Shown: positions 13,006 through 24,530 of the stretch, piece by piece
Position numbering within the stretch: position 1 is the stretch's first letter
Layout of the letters: each line of letters starts with the position of its first letter
Source: Trichomonas vaginalis G3
Lineage: Eukaryota > Parabasalia > Trichomonadida > Trichomonadidae
Assembly: GCF_026262505.1 (NCBI RefSeq)
Contig: NC_067204.1
Coordinates: forward strand, 21,359,300 to 21,423,299
Direction: 5' to 3'
Length of the DNA stretch: 64,000 nt
Notes under the pieces: generated by a model
Seen by the model: only the letters and a program-made list of their open reading frames with translations
Database searches by the model: none
Told to the model about the DNA's origin: nothing
Position numbers and translations under genes: made by a program

Positions 13006-13291
13006 AAAAAGCGGTTTTTGACAGATGTTTATATGACACTTTTTGTTCAGCACAAAAAACTACTCGGTCAAAGTGTTGTCAGTTTTGTAAAATAACCGTC
13101 CGATCTCATTCTATAAGGGGAAAAGGCTTCTCAAAGTTTACTTCCTTGGAACGCCTGTAACTTTTCCTGTAGCGACGATAGACCCTTACTTGTCCGGACA
13201 AAGTTATACTAAACATCTTCAGGGCTAGAGGGCACGAAGTGCCTGGAGGCCCCACTACCTTTTTTTTAATTTGTGAATTTTTTTTTGATCG
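13006..13291. other. Short spacer, no gene seen
   Basis: Between the fossil block and the intact Polinton end there is no reading frame. A GC-rich segment at about 13225-13260 can fold (GGCACGAAGTGCC), and it is followed by T runs. It may contain the old junction of the fossil element with host DNA, but I see no clear end. Confidence 0.5.
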
Positions 13292-13297
13292 GAATTT
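13292..13297. repeat. 6-bp target-site duplication, left (GAATTT)
   Basis: GAATTT directly precedes the left terminal repeat; the same six bases directly follow the right one at 33197-33202. Six base pairs is the usual Polinton duplication length. Confidence 0.93.
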
Positions 13298-13524
13298 AGT
13301 AGTATATGATGAGGGTTGTGTGACTTTTTTTGTAAACGTAAGAATTCATACAATATTGAACGATTTTGTATCATTTTTTTTAACATATGAAGTAAAAAAT
13401 GTATGATTCTTACGTTTTTTATTCTTACGTTTTTGAATAAATCAAGATTTAAAAATTTTCAAAATTGTAAGACATTTACACTCAGCCCAAACATAATGAA
13501 ATAAAAATTTTTTTTATAATAAAT
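13298..13524 (+). repeat. Polinton terminal inverted repeat, left
   Basis: Starts AGTAGTATATGATGAGGG and matches the reverse complement of 32970-33196 at 226 of 227 positions by eye. It contains two direct copies of ATTCTTACGTTTTT and an inverted copy (AACGTAAGAAT), which may be protein-binding sites. The repeat ends within the start codon of the first gene. Confidence 0.95.
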
Positions 13525-14653
13525 GAGTATAACAACTAATTCATTGAAATCTTTAAAGTTCACTAATTCAGAATTAGAAAATATTTTAGAAAATTTTGGA
13601 GACGGTTCTTATCCAACATATATGCAGAATGTGAAAGAGTTTTCCAGATTGTTGAATGAATTTAAATATAACGGACCAATTACTAAAAAGGCTATAATGA
13701 GATATTTATATCCCAAAAAAGTTGAAAAACAGGAGAATATTCCTCTTTATGGTCCAGAGAGCCTTGAAACACCTCCTGAATATTTTGAAGAAAAAATTAA
13801 ACAAGATGAATATTATAACGATGAGATTGAGAAATTGGAACAATTAAGAAATGAAATAGATGAAAAAATTAAGGAATTAAGAGAAGTTGAAAAATATAAT
13901 GAAAATGAAGTAGAGGGTTTAATGAATATCCCAGCTTCAGAATCAGCAGTTCAGAAATCTCATGAAGAAAGATATAAAAATTATGTCTTAGAATCAACAC
14001 AAAATTTATTAGATGGTGAAATAGATGAAACACTTTCAGAAGAAGGTACAAATTTATTCGTAAACATAAGTTACAATTTATTGATAATGAAAATACCCTT
14101 GTATCTTACTTTCACCCCTCTCGATTCTGAGAAATTCAAAAAAGCTCTTAAAAACGTGACATATGCAACTAATACGATTAAGAAAGAAGATCATGATATT
14201 TACACAAATTATTATTTAAATAAATGCACAGGTGTTGATAAAGTTTTTGATTTATTAGATAAAATATCAAAAGAAACCATTGGAACCTATAAAATTTTGT
14301 GTGATTGTGGTTTCATTATTGAAGATACCAATAATGTTTCATATGAAAGAACAGCACCGAAGGAAGATGAAGTGGAAAGGTCTATACCATTCGTTATTAA
14401 GAATATAAAAGATATGAAAACTTATAAACATTATATTTATTCATTTATTTCAGAAAAAATGGAAGCAACCCATAAAACATCTTCTCATCATTTTATAGCT
14501 ATTCATACATTCCTTTTCAAAGTTGTGAAATTAAATAAGACAGGAATTAGATTTAATGTATCCGGGTACGCATTCTTGAGTAAATTAAAATGTATTCGTC
14601 ACGTCGCAGATGATAAAAATTTATGTGTTCTTAATTCATTTTATGGGCTTTAA
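13523..14653 (+). CDS. First-gene protein of the Polinton, 376 aa, unknown
   Basis: The ATG overlaps the inner end of the left terminal repeat, so transcription must start within or beside the repeat. Residues about 80-130 form a charged coiled coil; the rest is mixed, ending in a compact segment with KCIRHVADDKNLCVLNSFYGL-like Cys/His/Asp pattern. No known domain is recognised. It lies 41 bp upstream of the polymerase gene in the same direction. A protein-primed polymerase needs a terminal protein, and this gene's place beside the repeat and before polymerase makes that one possibility, purely by inference. Confidence 0.75.
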   Translation: MSITTNSLKSLKFTNSELENILENFGDGSYPTYMQNVKEFSRLLNEFKYNGPITKKAIMRYLYPKKVEKQENIPLYGPESLETPPEYFEEKIKQDEYYNDEIEKLEQLRNEIDEKIKELREVEKYNENEVEGLMNIPASESAVQKSHEERYKNYVLESTQNLLDGEIDETLSEEGTNLFVNISYNLLIMKIPLYLTFTPLDSEKFKKALKNVTYATNTIKKEDHDIYTNYYLNKCTGVDKVFDLLDKISKETIGTYKILCDCGFIIEDTNNVSYERTAPKEDEVERSIPFVIKNIKDMKTYKHYIYSFISEKMEATHKTSSHHFIAIHTFLFKVVKLNKTGIRFNVSGYAFLSKLKCIRHVADDKNLCVLNSFYGL

Positions 14654-14694
14654 AGAATAAACTTTATTTTTTAATTTTTTTTATTCTTACATAA

Positions 14695-17600
14695 ATGAAC
14701 AAAAACGGAACAGCTAAAATGAATGATAATCAAATAAGAGCCGAAGGTAGAAGGTTATTTAAACGCTTCTATAACATTCCTGATGGTGTTAATCCTAAAA
14801 CTCGTAGAAGTTATTTAAATGAAGCAATAGATGCATATGAAGGGTTTGACATTTCATCAGAAAGTGAGAGATTAGCGAGAATGTTAAATGTTAATATTGA
14901 TTTCTATTATTGTGATCCTCAACCAGAAGACGTGGACATAAATAAGGTAGACTTTCCATTAGTGGATTCAATAATGATAGATCCAGAATTTGAAACAGTA
15001 AATATTTTATTAACACAGAGTCCATGTGGAAAACTTCACGCTGACAGAATAACAGACGTTGAAGCACTCACCGGCTATAAAGTTTGTCCATATTGTAAAG
15101 AAGAAGTTTATTCTATCCGTGATGATCCAGAAAGGAAAAACCAAAGAAGATTTTTAAAACATTGTGAGAAATGTAAAGAAAATAATGGAAGATTAATTCA
15201 AGACGTTCAATTGCAAAAGACACAGCAACCATATGCACCACATATTACGAAACAGAAGATATATCAATGGCTATTAGCACATAATTTGCAGGAATATTAT
15301 AAACCAACAAGATATTATATTACTTTTGACTTCGAAACATTAGAGACTAAAGAAGAACTTCAACTTTCTGAATGTGCAACTTTGAACGCTTACTTAAAAC
15401 CATTTATGGTATCATCAACTGTCAAAATAAAGCCGCAAAGCGGTGAGGACGTAGACCGTGATAAAACATTTACGAGGAATTTTTGCTTAACTTCGAGTGA
15501 TTCTTTTATTTCTGATTGGATTGAGTTTTTATTTTCAACCTGTTCATTAGTTGCTAAATCAAATATTGAACAATATGAAGAATTAATGAATACATTAAAT
15601 GAGAAACAAAAGGAAGCAATGAAAGAGCTTTTAGATGAAGAATTTAATAAAGTGAATATCATTGGTTTTAATTCGGGAAAGTTTGATTTAAATTTAATTC
15701 TTCGTGATTTAAATACTGCAAAATGGAAGATAAAATCAATGCTGGGTTCTTCTTCTCAATTTAAGCAAATCATTGTAAAGAAAACAAACGTTCCATATGA
15801 ATTGAGATTTATTGACATCAGAAATTATATAGCGGGTGGAACATTAGACCAATTCACTCAAGATTTCGGAAACAATAAATCACGTGTTAAATCCTTTTTC
15901 CCTTATCAATTCATCACATGGGAAAATTACGAAGAAGAATTATATAAAAAGGAACCATTCACGAAAGATTCATTTTATTCAGCATTAACACAAGAAACAA
16001 TATCCGATTCAGATTATCAAATATATCTCAATGATGCTAAAAACTTTAAGAATAGATTAGAATATTTTATTCATTATTGCAATAAAGATGTTGAAATTAT
16101 GATTGACCCAATTGATAAAATTATTGAAGAAACATTTGTTTATAAAATTGATATGCTTCATAATCTTTCTTTATCATCGAATGCTTCAATGATTCGTTAC
16201 GCGTTAGCATATAAGAACTTCAATCCTAACGAAACATATCCAGAAGAAGAAAATGTGGAATCAAGTTTTGAATTAACGAAAAAGTATTGGAAATATAAAA
16301 TTGAATCATATAAGAAACAAGATGAAAAAGGAAAAGAGATACTAAAAACAATGTTTCAATGGATGATTTTCAATACTATCACGATTTAATCCTTTCATCT
16401 AAATGCAAAATGTGTGGTAAAGCGTTTACATATGCAAATAAACCAACATTGGATAGAATCGATAATGAAAAACCACATACCAAAGAAAATTGTCAGTTAA
16501 TGTGTTGTTATTGCAATGTCGTAAAATCAAATAAAGATGAAGATGTTCAACGTTTAAGAATCAATTTAAGAAATTATGCATTAAAAAATAATTTACCAAT
16601 GACTTTAGATTCAGTTGAAGCTTATCACATTCTCCGTAATGGAATTACTGGTGGTTATCAAATGTTCAACATCGTGTTAATCTTAAAGGAATCACGCACA
16701 TTAATAAACTTTCATATAATCCAGAAACTAAAACTGTATCAAATGAGGACACCCAACATTATGACTCATTTCGTTGGTGTTGACTTTAATTCATTATATC
16801 CTTCATCATTTTCATCTAATCCTCATGATTTCATTCAATATACTGACCATAAAATGTATATGCCGGGAAGATTGAATGGTGTTATCATTTGTGATACAGC
16901 AACAAAGAAAGCAAAAGCACTGGGAATTATTAAGAAGAAAAATACTTTATTCGTGGCTGAAGTAAAGGGTCACATTGATGAAAAATACATTAATGATTAC
17001 ATAAACTTTTTACCGATAATAAGAAACTTAGATATTATCACAGATGAAAAAACAATTGGCAGTTTTATGTATAATTACATGAAATCAAACAATCTACCAG
17101 TTGACCAGAAACAGAGAAAATTAACTCAGTTAGCATCAACACACAACCAATATCAACCATTTTCTTCTTATTATCTTTGGTATCTAATAGACAGATTTCA
17201 TTTTATCATTGATGATATTCAATCAATTTTAACATTTACGAAAAACACTTGTTTTAATGAATTTGCGAATGAATTTATGAACGAAAGACAAAAGGCTGAA
17301 TTAGAAGGAAATAAAGGAAAAAGTTTATTTTGCAAGATTTCACTTAATGGATCATATGGTTACGATGCAATGAATACACAAAATTACGCAAAGACTAAAA
17401 TAACGAATGCACAGAAGGCACGCGTTGCATGTATGTCAAATAAGTTTAAAAACATAAGAGAAATAGGTGAGATACATATCAAGTGATGCTTAAAGATAGA
17501 TTTTATAGATGTGAAACATGTTTACAAGAGGCATTCTTTACTTTAGATAATGCTAAATACTGGTATTTGGTTTTCATTTATGATTTTATGTATAAATGCA

Positions 17601-18160
17601 TGGATGTTAATCGGTTTCATTTCATTGAAGGTGATACTGATTCATCTTATTGGGCAATCGCTGGCGACCCAAATCTTCCTAACACTCAAGCAGTTCAAGC
17701 AATTGTTACCGATAAACAATTTTATGATAAAAACATTTTCAAATTCGCACCTTTTGATTTCTTCTGTTTTGATGAGAAATTTAAACCTAAATTAAAGAAT
17801 AAAGCTGAAGAAAAAGCACATGAGAAAAAATTATTGGGTTTAGCAATTGAGAAACAAGGTGATAACATGGTTGCTTTATGTCCTAAGTGTTATACATCAT
17901 TCAACGGTTCAATTGATGGAAGTGATTTTAAAAAGATTGCACAAAAAATGAAAGGTGTTAGTTTAAGACAAAATAAGCAATTAACACCTAAAAAATATTT
18001 GGATATAATAAATGATAAAGTGATATTTGATGGTCAGAATATTAATTTACAACTTAAAAATGGGTCAATGACTCGCTTAACAATCGGTAAGACTGCATTA
18101 ACAGGAGCACACACTAAGGCTGTATGTTGTGAAAATGGATGTTGTATGCCATTTATTTAA
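14695..18160 (+). pseudogene. polB: Polinton DNA polymerase B (protein-primed type) with nested HNH domain
   Basis: Family B motifs appear in order: ExoI (ITFDFETLE), ExoII (IGFNSGKFDLNL), ExoIII (YCNKDVEI), PolA (DFNSLYPSSF), PolB (KISLNGSYG) and PolC (EGDTDSSY), followed by a C-terminal zinc-ribbon-like CPKC. Between ExoIII and PolA sits an HNH-nuclease-like segment: CKMCGK, LDRIDNEKPHT, ENCQLMCCYCN, KSNKD. Before ExoI there is a further CPYC/CEKC zinc-binding pattern. Role in the family: replication of the linear element by protein priming. The gene is broken (about two breaks). The HNH domain could be a fused host-factor or a homing-type invader. Confidence 0.9.
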
Positions 18161-18247
18161 AAGAATTTATTTTTTATTTTTAATGAAATGCCACAGAAGA
18201 GACAAAGAGGTGGGCACCCTTAAAACACTTATTTTATTTTTATATAA

Positions 18248-19715
18248 ATGGATAACGTACATTTAAAAAATTTAATTGATGATTTAGTACTTAATCAAAA
18301 TTTTCTTAATTATTATGATTTAAAAGCATATCTCCAAAAATATGATAACAATATAACGGGTGATGATATGGATTATTATTATCCATATTATAAAAATGAA
18401 GTTTTGAAATATCATGATAAAATAATTTCTAAAATTAAAGACAAAATTAAAAATAATGAATATTCAAAGGGAAAAACTAAATCACAACTTAAACAGTTGA
18501 AAGATTTCAAAAATAAAGTATTAACAGAAGAAGATATTGATGAATTATATAAATTATATAATCCTGAGCCGCAAAAACCAAAGGAACAAAAACAAATGGT
18601 GCAAAACGCCCAGGTCTTCAGACCATAAATGATGCACAAGCTTTAATTTATGATTCATTAGTTAAACCATATTCAGCCCGACTTTTAAATGAAGATCAAC
18701 TTTTGGAATTCATCCTTCAACATAAACTCGAAGCGGGAAAGTATATCAAACCTTTATATACAGCATATTTAAAACAAATGAATAGAATACATCCAGAATT
18801 AATGAAGGGGAATGAAATCCAAAATCAAAGCAGATAAAATTAAACCACTGCAACACCAAAACCTCCAACGACAGTACCGCCTCCTCCTTCAGTTAATCCT
18901 TCATCATTCACTTTATTATATCCATTTCAAACATTAAAGAAGCAAAAAGATTTTAAAAAGGATTTCAAAATATTAAATAAACCAATTGACCCAAAAATTC
19001 AACCGTTAAAGGAAAAATTTAGTCGCCCTTCATTTGCACCATATCCATATTCATACGAAATCGATCATTTAGAATATTCAAAAGGAAACGTTACTTATTT
19101 ATTTGCCATTAACATTAACACTAGATATTTATATTGCATTCCGTGAAAGGGAAAACAGAACAGAGAAACAAGAAGAGCTATTCAATACTTACTAGATCAT
19201 GAAGAAGAGTAGATAATATAAGGGGTGATGGTGATAAAGGATTTCAGGCAGCTATGACTCATTATTTTCCAAAAATTAATTTTTACTTCTCATCCTCTCC
19301 CATATACGTTTTCATAATAAAATAGTTGATGCAGTAATGAGAACTCTTAGAGATGCGTTAGGGGTTAACGGTCAGATATACTGGGATGGAAATCATGACT
19401 CCATCATACAAGTTAGTATATTATTATAATAATACATGGCATAGAACAATAAACATGAAACCGTGGAAATGAAAATGATATTTCAAAAGAATGGGAATAT
19501 ATAGAAAGCAAATGAGAAAGGTTGAATGATGTTAAACGTGAACAAATTAATTCGGGGCTCATGAATTTTAAACAAGGGGATAAAGTTTTGATTCATCTCG
19601 ATTATGGAAAAACTGATAAATCAATGACAAAAAAGAAGACGAAGATTTGACACAATAGCTGAATTTGTTAGATATATTAACGGTAATGCATTAGTTGAAG
19701 TTGAAATAAATTAAT
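18248..19715 (+). pseudogene. Polinton integrase (rve) relic
   Basis: The first 126 codons are open and lysine-rich; downstream, + strand stretches show the start of an rve core (YEIDHLEYSKGNVTYLF, then NINTRYLYC), a second acidic motif near 19215-19240 and, near 19560-19715, a small beta-barrel tail with KVLIHLDYGKTDKSM, the same layout as the integrase at 61877-62962. The gene is broken in several places. It follows polymerase B in the same direction, separated by an AT-rich gap with a T-rich tract just before the ATG. Role: insertion of the element, giving the 6-bp duplication. Confidence 0.8.
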
Positions 19716-19784
19716 AGAAATTCCGATTTATTTTATTACTCCATTATATTTAAATAATATTTAATTTTTTTTATTTCGTAAGAA

Positions 19785-20026
19785 ATGAGTGACAACGAAG
19801 CAGCCAAGAGTCCAGACGATGAATATAAAAAGAAACTAACAGAATTAATCAAAATATGCTATTACAAAAAGAAGCCACAATGCGGTGGGGTTGAAAACGA
19901 TAAAGAAATAATCGAAAATTAGAAACTTACCGTTCAATCCTTAAACTGAGTGAAGCAAAAATAAAAGAATTTAATAGAATAAATAAATTGATTGGAAGAG
20001 ATGAATTTAATAAAGATGATTTTTAA
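19785..20026 (+). pseudogene. Small charged Polinton protein, unknown
   Basis: An ATG behind a T-rich tract opens a lysine/glutamate-rich frame (MSDNEAAKSPDDEYKKKL) with a helical second half. It appears broken. No family recognised; it follows the integrase and precedes the repeat array. Confidence 0.4.
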
Positions 20027-20116
20027 ACTCAATCCAAATTTAATTTTTATTCTCTTTGACAAATCTCTCTTTCCATCATTACTGCATAACCACATTTTCT
20101 CAATTTTAGTGGTTTG

Positions 20117-20200
20117 TTATTTTAACATGTTCTGCATCATTTTTATCATTTCCTCCCTTGTTATGATTCGTGGTAAATTTTGAGCTTGTGGGGTATCCAT
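20117..20200 (-). CDS. Possible 27-aa ORF
   Basis: A tiny - strand frame begins MDTPQAQNLPRIITREEM. It follows a T/A-rich upstream tract like other genes of this element. It may be the start of a decayed gene; no function can be assigned. Confidence 0.25.
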   Translation of the reverse strand: MDTPQAQNLPRIITREEMIKMMQNMLK

Positions 20201-20269
20201 TTATGATAAAAATAAAAATTTAAATTATGCCGTTCTAAAAGTTTGTGACAACATGACATTTAGACAACA

Positions 20270-20630
20270 CAGGAGGAAGGCAGTTATGAATTATTTTTGA
20301 AGAACTGAAGGTGCTACCATGTTACCATGTGCTACCAGGTCATTTTGACAACATCACAGGAGGAAGGCAGTTATGAATTATTTTTGAAGAACTGAAGGTG
20401 CTACCATGTTACCATGTGCTACCAGGTAATTTAACTTCTTTGAAAAAGTGTGACAACATGACATTTTGACAACACAGCAGGGGAAGGCAGTTATGAATTA
20501 TTTTTGAAGAACTGAAGGTGCTACCATGTTACCATGTGCTACCAGGTAATTTAACTTCTTTGAAAAAGTGTGACAACATGACATTTTGACAACAACACAG
20601 GAGGAAGGTAGTTATGAATTATTTTTATTT
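20270..20630 (+). repeat. Minisatellite array A (3 units)
   Basis: Units of 87, 120 and 121 bp share GAAGGTGCTACCATGTTACC and GTGCTACCAGGT; long units add a segment of about 34 bp containing TTTGAAAAAGTGTGACAAC. The array ends directly upstream of the KilA-N gene. Arrays B (21396) and C (24070, inverted) use the same unit. Confidence 0.9.
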
Positions 20631-20635
20631 TTTTT

Positions 20636-20656
20636 TATTTGTATGTAAGAACAGAA
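20636..20656 (+). promoter_or_regulatory. KilA-N leader motif, copy 1
   Basis: TTTGTATGTAAGAACAGAA runs directly into the ATG at 20657. The same leader precedes the two KilA-N genes of the other Polinton (59883, 60583). The conservation is at nucleotide level and stops at the start codon, so it is likely a promoter or untranslated-leader signal. Confidence 0.6.
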
Positions 20657-21322
20657 ATGTCAGTCGAAGCAAAAACATTCACGAACAAATCTAATGGCGA
20701 AACATTCACAAAAGGCACTTATAATGGTATTGAAGTCTTACGTAGAGACAAGGATGGTTACATTAATGCAACAAAGATGGCAAGAGAAGCGGGAAAGTTA
20801 AACCATTTAAACAGATTTCTCAATAGTGCTAAATGCAGGAAATTCTTGAGTTTTTGGTTGAAAGAATACGGTGGAGCCAAAAGTGGCTCGACCTCAAAAC
20901 AAGCATTTTATGAGCTTACAAAGGGTGTTATAAATGAATTCAAAGGTATTTACATACATCCTGACCTCGTTCATTTTGTTGCTGAATGGTGCTCTGTAAA
21001 GTATGCATTTTATGTCAAAGATATTATGGACTCCATAGACAAGAAAGTTCATGAGAAATTAGATGAAGAAGAACTCGAAGATACAGTTGAAAATGCTAAA
21101 CATTTGTTCGAACAAGAAGTTAGAAAAATGCATGAAAAACAATTAGAACATGAAGGTGAGATATGTTATGGTTATAGAGATTCTTCATACGAACTAGACC
21201 AATGGGAACAAGAAGATTTAAAGAGAGAATTTAGAGAATATGAACTCGCTAAGATAGCATTAGAAGCTGCAGAAAAGAAGTTAAAAGTTTGGGGTCGTTT
21301 TGTACAAAAATATTGTGAGTAA
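20657..21322 (+). CDS. KilA-N domain protein, 221 aa
   Basis: An N-terminal KilA-N domain spans about residues 15-125: VLRRDKDGYINATKM, then HLNRFLNS, then GIYIHPDLVHFVAEWCSVKYAFYV. The C-terminal 90 residues are a charged coiled coil. KilA-N is a DNA-binding domain of phages and large DNA viruses. I start at the ATG 18 bp inside the longest frame because the upstream codons belong to the conserved leader and have no ATG. The gene is intact and lies between repeat arrays A and B. Regulator of element genes or of replication are both possible. Confidence 0.85.
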   Translation: MSVEAKTFTNKSNGETFTKGTYNGIEVLRRDKDGYINATKMAREAGKLNHLNRFLNSAKCRKFLSFWLKEYGGAKSGSTSKQAFYELTKGVINEFKGIYIHPDLVHFVAEWCSVKYAFYVKDIMDSIDKKVHEKLDEEELEDTVENAKHLFEQEVRKMHEKQLEHEGEICYGYRDSSYELDQWEQEDLKREFREYELAKIALEAAEKKLKVWGRFVQKYCE

Positions 21323-21395
21323 ATGAACCATTTATTTTTATCATAAACGACCAAAATATATGTTTACGTTAATGTTTTTAGGTTATTCAATAATT

Positions 21396-21680
21396 AATTA
21401 TTTTTGAAGAACTGAAGGTGCTACCATGTTACCATGTGCTACCAGGTCATTTTGACAACAACACAGGAGGAAGGCAGTTATGAATTATTTTTGAAGAACT
21501 GAAGGTGCTACCATGTTACCATGTGCTACCAGGTCATTTTGACAACATCACAGGAGGAAGGCAGTTATGAATTATTTTTGAAGAACTGAAGGTGCTACCA
21601 TGTTACCATGTGCTACCAGGTAATTTAACTTCTTTGAAAAAGTGTGACAACATGACATTTTGACAACATCACAGAAAATT
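21396..21680 (+). repeat. Minisatellite array B (3 units)
   Basis: Same unit as array A and same orientation, with three GTGCTACCATGTTACC cores. Its left flank (GTTTACGTTAATGTTT then GGTTATTCAATAAT) recurs inverted beyond array C, so B plus its flank and C plus its flank form an inverted repeat around the primase/helicase gene. Confidence 0.9.
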
Positions 21681-21741
21681 TGATGCAGTCCAAAAATAAA
21701 GTTAGTTTTAAAATTATTTTTATTTTTTTATTTTTATAGAA

Positions 21742-24049
21742 ATGACGGCAACAAACAACAACAACAACTATATCATTTCTGATGAAAAAGTTATTGATTC
21801 ATTAGTTGAGGAATTAGTTGTGGCAGAAACTAAAACCCTCAACGAAAGAATTGGTGAAAACAAGACTGATTTACATAACTACCTCAAACATGATGGAGGA
21901 AGAGGAAGGAAAACTGGTATGGCTTTATTAGTAAATAAAATATCAAATTTAACGATTATAGATGTTGATATCAATAAATCGTACAATGATGAACTTAAAG
22001 AAACAGTTAGAAAAGACATTTTATCAAAACTTTCGGATAAAGATGTTATCGTGAAAACCGCATCAGGAGGTCTTCACATTTATTGCAACACTAATTTCTT
22101 CTATTCAACCTCGAACAGAATGATTAAATGTTATTCCTGCAATGATTATGATATTGACATAATGACTTCTATGGATGATTCAAAGCGTTCTTTAGTAGTT
22201 ATGGCTGATTCAAGAGTTCGCAAGAATGCAACAGAACCAATCAATACATACTCATTCATTCGTGGAAGTTATGATTCAACATTAACCAGAACAGTGAATG
22301 ATATATTAAATGATTTGAATATTAAGGTAAGAGTTGAACAGAAGAATGAAGAAATAAAGACTATCATGAATGAAAACAAAGATGTAAACATTGACGATAA
22401 ACTAGCTCAGAGCATAGTTGATGGCATCTGTGATTTTGAAGTACATAATGATGGTGGAAACATGAATTTAGAAAAAGAAATAACATTATTCACACTGTTT
22501 CAAGCAATTAATTCGTTACCTAATCATTTAATTAATGAAGCATACGATAACGTTTATAACTTCTGCAATTTAACTGAAAATGCTAAAAGTAATTTTGAAA
22601 AAGCACGTAGTAGATATGCACATTTAATGACTTCTCCATTTGTTTTAGTGAAGATTCTAAAACTATACCAAAGGAATATTATGATGAATATGTTTTACCT
22701 TTATTACGTAAGCCAAAATAACATTTGATATAAAACTTGATGACTCGTTTTTGATAACAGATATTAGACGCAAGGCTGAAAATCATCAGTATAAAAACAG
22801 TTCTGAAGTAATTGAGGATTTATCACGTGTAATCCGTTTTGTAGATTGTGGAAATAAATATTTCATTCAAAAGGACTATAATATCCACGACAAAATGAAT
22901 CAAATATCATTCGTTCTTCAATCAAACATGAAAGAGTCACTTAAAATGATTAAATTATTTAAAGAAGAAGGTATAACCATAACAACATGGGATGTACTAC
23001 TAAATCAATTGTCTTCATTAACCGTTAAGGGTGTTTGCTTTAAATCTGATTCTCCAGATGTTTTCTCAACGTTTCAGGGTTATAAATACAACATTCTTGA
23101 AAAGCTTGATTACTCAAAAATTGAGATGTTTATGAATTTCATTAAAGAAGCCATTTGTGATAATAACGACGAAGTGTATAAATACCTTCTCGGCTGGATT
23201 GCATCAATGATTCAACATCCTGGAATCAAGAATGAAACAGCAATTATTTTGAAAGGACTTCAGGGAACAGGTAAAAAAGATTTACAGACATTATTTCTGA
23301 ACTTCTCGCTGGTTATTCCTGTAAAACATTACTGAAATAAGTGAGCTAACGGGTAATTTCAACTCAGTAGTTGAAAATAAAATGTTTCTTGTACTTAATG
23401 AACTCAAGAATGTTGGTGAAGACAGACTCGCAAACTTCAAGCTTTGAAATCAATTATTACGGATAATGAGATTAGAATTAATGAAAAGAATCAACCCAGA
23501 AGAACAGCACAGAACGTTGCAAACTTCATTTTCGTAACTAACAACGTCTACCCTGTCAAAATTGAAGTTGGAGACAGAAGATACGTAGTTTTAAGGGTTA
23601 ATGGTAAATTCAAGGGTCAATTTGATTACTTCAAGAATTTAATGGATTCATGCACTAAGGAATTTTATGATAACCTTTTAACATATTTTATGCAATATGA
23701 CCTTTCATCATTCAATGTACGAATCATACCGATGACTGAAGCCAAACAAGATTTAATAGAATTATCATCAAATCCTTTAGATGTATGGATAAATACACAT
23801 TATGATGAATTGTGTGTAGGTATGATGTGTGAAAATGCTCTATTCTGCAAACCATCAGACATGAAAGACAAGAATTTCCAAATGAGTATTAAGGATAAAT
23901 GTGATAGGAAACATAGAAGAATAGACGGTAAACAAACATGGTGTTATGTTTTGAAAGAAGAAATGAAAGGATTATATAAACAGGTTGAACCAAACGATAA
24001 TGATGATTCATTTACTGACGATGAAATACCTGTAAATGATGCTTTATAA
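21742..24049 (+). pseudogene. Primase-polymerase / SF3 (D5-like) helicase
   Basis: The first part carries a prim-pol (archaeo-eukaryotic primase) pattern: TIIDVDIN (paired Asp about residues 74 and 76) and TASGGLHIYC (about 107-115). The second part carries an SF3 helicase: Walker A in LKGLQGTGK, a Walker B-like NKMFLVLNELKN, and a motif C-like FIFVTNNVYP followed by DRRYVVL. Known family role: priming and unwinding at viral origins (poxvirus D5, virophages, plasmids). The gene is broken (about three breaks). It is enclosed by inverted repeat arrays B and C. Its presence beside a protein-primed polymerase is unusual. Confidence 0.85.
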
Positions 24050-24069
24050 AGTATGATTGGAATTTATTT

Positions 24070-24530
24070 TTGCCTTCCTCCTGTGTTGTTGTCAAAATGT
24101 CATGTTGTCTCATTTTTTCAAAGAAGTTAAATTACCTGGTAGCACATGGTAACATGGTAGCACCTTCAGTTCTTCAAAAATAATTCATAACTGCCTTCCC
24201 CTGCTGTGTTGTCAAAATGTCATGTTGTCTCATTTTTTTAAAGAAGTTAAATTACCTGGTAGCACATGGTAACATGGTAGCACCTTCAGTTCTTCAAAAA
24301 TAATTCATAACTGCCTTCCTCCTGTGATGTTGTCAAAATGACCTGGTAGCACATGGTAACATGGTAGCACCTTCAGTTCTTCAAAAATAATTCATAACTG
24401 CCTTCCTCCTGTGTTGTTGTCAAAATGTCATGTTGTCTCATTTTTTTAAAGAAGTTAAATTACCTGGTAGCACATGGTAACATGGTAGCACCTTCAGTTC
24501 TTCAAAAATAATTCATTATTGAATAACCTG
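24070..24530 (-). repeat. Minisatellite array C (4 units, inverted)
   Basis: The array holds the reverse complement of the A/B unit with four cores (GGTAGCACATGGTAACATGG). It begins about 20 bp after the helicase stop. Its outer flank is the inverted match of the outer flank of array B. It also separates the + strand replication genes from the - strand virion genes. Confidence 0.9.

Noticed and set aside
14695-18160. HNH segment in polymerase B as an intein
   Set aside because: I see no Cys/Ser start, no HN-Cys end and too little sequence for splicing domains.
20639-20656. N-terminal leader peptide YVRT shared by KilA-N proteins
   Set aside because: The frames begin with TTG, not ATG; the similarity is in nucleotides upstream of the real ATG.
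20270-24530. Minisatellite arrays as a CRISPR array
   Set aside because: Units are 87-121 bp with no unique spacers of constant length, and the DNA is a eukaryotic Polinton.
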